From: Aureispira sp. CCB-E
Lineage (GTDB): Bacteria; Bacteroidota; Bacteroidia; Chitinophagales; Saprospiraceae
DNA: 64,000 nucleotides
Assembly: GCF_031326345.1 (NCBI RefSeq)
Contig: NZ_CP133671.1
Span: 620,001 to 684,000 of the forward strand
Direction of reading: 5' to 3'
Below are positions 62,651-64,000 of this stretch, one piece after another (the stretch's first letter is position 1; every line of letters begins with the position of its first letter). The notes under the pieces are model-generated. The model was not told the origin of the DNA and did not search any database. It worked only from the letters and a program-made list of their open reading frames with translations. Position numbers and translations under genes: made by a program.

Positions 62651-64000
62651 ATGCCTTTTGATTTAGCAGAAAATAACATGAGAACCTGTAGAAGGGTCGT
62701 AAATGCAATAGATAATCACTCTATTTTTGTAACCTACCCCACTGTAAATGACTTTATTTCTAGACAAAATGATCTTGTACAATTGGCAAGTTCGGAAGCA
62801 ATTCTTATCTCTAAGTACAATGGAATAAAATATTATAGAGATTGGTTGATAGAGAATATAGCTGGCAAAATTGATGCAGGGGCTGTCCAAAAAGGAAATA
62901 ATGATTTGGAGTACACGACTAACATCACCAATGCCTTAGGAAATCATCCCAAGCCTGTCGACGAAGGAAATCCAGTGGTAGGGGCAGCTATAAATTTGTT
63001 GGTTGCTGAGATTAAGCAAAAAGCAGCTAATATAGAAGCTGAAAATAGAGCCGATGCCTTGGCTCGTTTCCAAGACTATGTTATTGCTGAAATGAATCGA
63101 GCATATGCTGGTGATTATGCCTCAGGGCAAGAGGAGGCAACAATGGAGGAAATGTATAATATTGATGTACCAGCTGCACTAGGAGCGTTTGCAGACCAGT
63201 ATGATACCGCTAGCTTTCTTAATGCAATGAAGGAGAAATTTGGAGAGGATGCTAAGGCAATAGATGGTTTACATAAAAGACAAATGAGGGAGCTATTGAG
63301 CGATGGAATTACCAAAACTCCTTTTTGGCAAGGCTTTCCTAGTGATTATGATTTGTTGGCAGGAGATGGTTTATCCGACAAGAAAAAGGTGGAGCAAGTG
63401 CTTTTAAAAGGAAAAGCCGACCCAATTGAATTTGCCTTAAATAAAATTAGAACCAATCCAGTTGGATATGGAATTGAAATGGAGACAGGAGAAAAGACGG
63501 TTCAATTGGAGGGCGTTAATAATGATATCGCTAATAAGGGAATCATTTTGCCCGAAGATGTGATTCGGATAAGCTTTCATAATATAGAAGGAGATATTAG
63601 AGACAGTTTGCAAGCATTTATAGATATAATCGTTGCGAATAGTGCTGATGTACAGGATTTGCTCAATGCTCCCAATTATCAAACGTTAAAGAATGGCTTA
63701 GATGATTTTGCCCCCGAAATGCAAACGTTTATATGGATAACTTGGAGTCAAAAAAATTATGAACTACTAATTAATAACATTAAGGGAATTAAATTGCCTC
63801 CAAAAAATAATTACACTTATGACAATACGGGGCATGTGATTATTAACTTGGTTGATGAAGTTCATAAATTAGGATTGCACCCCTCGGTACATGATGAAGC
63901 TGCCATGAAGTATTTGTTAGATCATGGTGTTAGAACCTTGCCTACACAAGATGATACGGATGTAATTAATATTGCAAAATTTGTAGTAACAGAGCGATAC
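62651..64000 (+). CDS. Hypothetical protein, 3' end outside the window
   Basis: From ATG 62651 (MPFDLAENNM) the frame stays open through the last base, giving at least 450 aa. No signal peptide or membrane helix. Segments include SIFVTYPTVNDFISRQNDL, KYNGIKYYRDWLIENI, NPVVGAAINLLVAEIKQKAANIEAENRADALARF, and near the edge HVIINLVDEVHKLGLHPSVHDEAAMKYLLDHG. The composition is acidic and helical. I do not recognise it. It follows the coiled-coil protein on the same strand, and the pair may be part of a larger locus to the right. Confidence 0.7.
   Translation, partial: MPFDLAENNMRTCRRVVNAIDNHSIFVTYPTVNDFISRQNDLVQLASSEAILISKYNGIKYYRDWLIENIAGKIDAGAVQKGNNDLEYTTNITNALGNHPKPVDEGNPVVGAAINLLVAEIKQKAANIEAENRADALARFQDYVIAEMNRAYAGDYASGQEEATMEEMYNIDVPAALGAFADQYDTASFLNAMKEKFGEDAKAIDGLHKRQMRELLSDGITKTPFWQGFPSDYDLLAGDGLSDKKKVEQVLLKGKADPIEFALNKIRTNPVGYGIEMETGEKTVQLEGVNNDIANKGIILPEDVIRISFHNIEGDIRDSLQAFIDIIVANSADVQDLLNAPNYQTLKNGLDDFAPEMQTFIWITWSQKNYELLINNIKGIKLPPKNNYTYDNTGHVIINLVDEVHKLGLHPSVHDEAAMKYLLDHGVRTLPTQDDTDVINIAKFVVTERY

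Overview
The window looks like chromosomal DNA from a gliding member of the Bacteroidota. AT content is high. It carries gldF and gldG, proteins with type IX secretion (T9SS) sorting domains of both type A and type B, a SusC-style TonB-dependent receptor with an N-terminal carboxypeptidase-regulatory-like domain, many Cys-lipoproteins, and TAnnTTTG-like -7 promoter boxes. The mix (ISC-type Fe-S genes, a sulfotransferase in a glycan cluster, long lamin-tail proteins) suggests a marine Saprospira/Aureispira-like organism. That assignment is inference from gene content, not a measured placement. I saw no tRNA, rRNA or CRISPR.

Region 1 (1-16773) is one uninterrupted plus-strand surface-polysaccharide operon, cut by the left window edge. 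It starts with the C-terminal glycan-binding domain of a Wzt-like ABC transporter. A sulfotransferase follows, then an AsnB-like amidotransferase, a WlbA/WbpB-like dehydrogenase, a sugar formyltransferase and a WbpE-like aminotransferase. Next come a glycosyltransferase, a FdtA-like ketoisomerase, a GNAT, a FemAB-like protein, a FdtB-like aminotransferase, two more glycosyltransferases, galE, a fourth glycosyltransferase, and rfbF-rfbG. Three nucleotide-sugar branches (UDP-, dTDP-, CDP-) can be read from it, none complete within the window. Most genes abut or overlap by 1-17 bp.

Region 2 (17 kb-31.4 kb): a single-domain voltage-gated channel with a Cav-like filter motif; a DUF3467 protein; four tandem paralogous lipoproteins that look like free-standing C-terminal-domain modules; a TonB-dependent receptor; recO; a GbsR/MarR regulator with a palindromic operator candidate; an SDR; pyruvate kinase; a signal-less amidase with a peptidoglycan-binding domain; and a small unknown.

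Region 3 (31.4-52.3 kb): ApbE, an MbnP-like lipoprotein, an alpha/beta hydrolase, a three-gene secreted-hydrolase group (double amidohydrolase, esterase with T9SS domain, amidohydrolase lacking its metal ligands), the MerR-M23-alaS neighbourhood, two secreted unknowns, gldFG, a cold-shock protein, and iscS-iscU-iscA on the minus strand.

Region 4 (52.7-64 kb): an IS110-family element with a structured non-coding end (candidate bridge RNA), a block of the dispersed repeat, a 1418-residue lamin-tail repeat protein secreted by T9SS, asd, and three unknown genes. The last is open to the right edge.

Two repeat families run through the window. One is a GC-richer hairpin-forming repeat in at least five intergenic places. 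The other is a pair of short elements with related inverted ends, at 32.5 and 40.5 kb.
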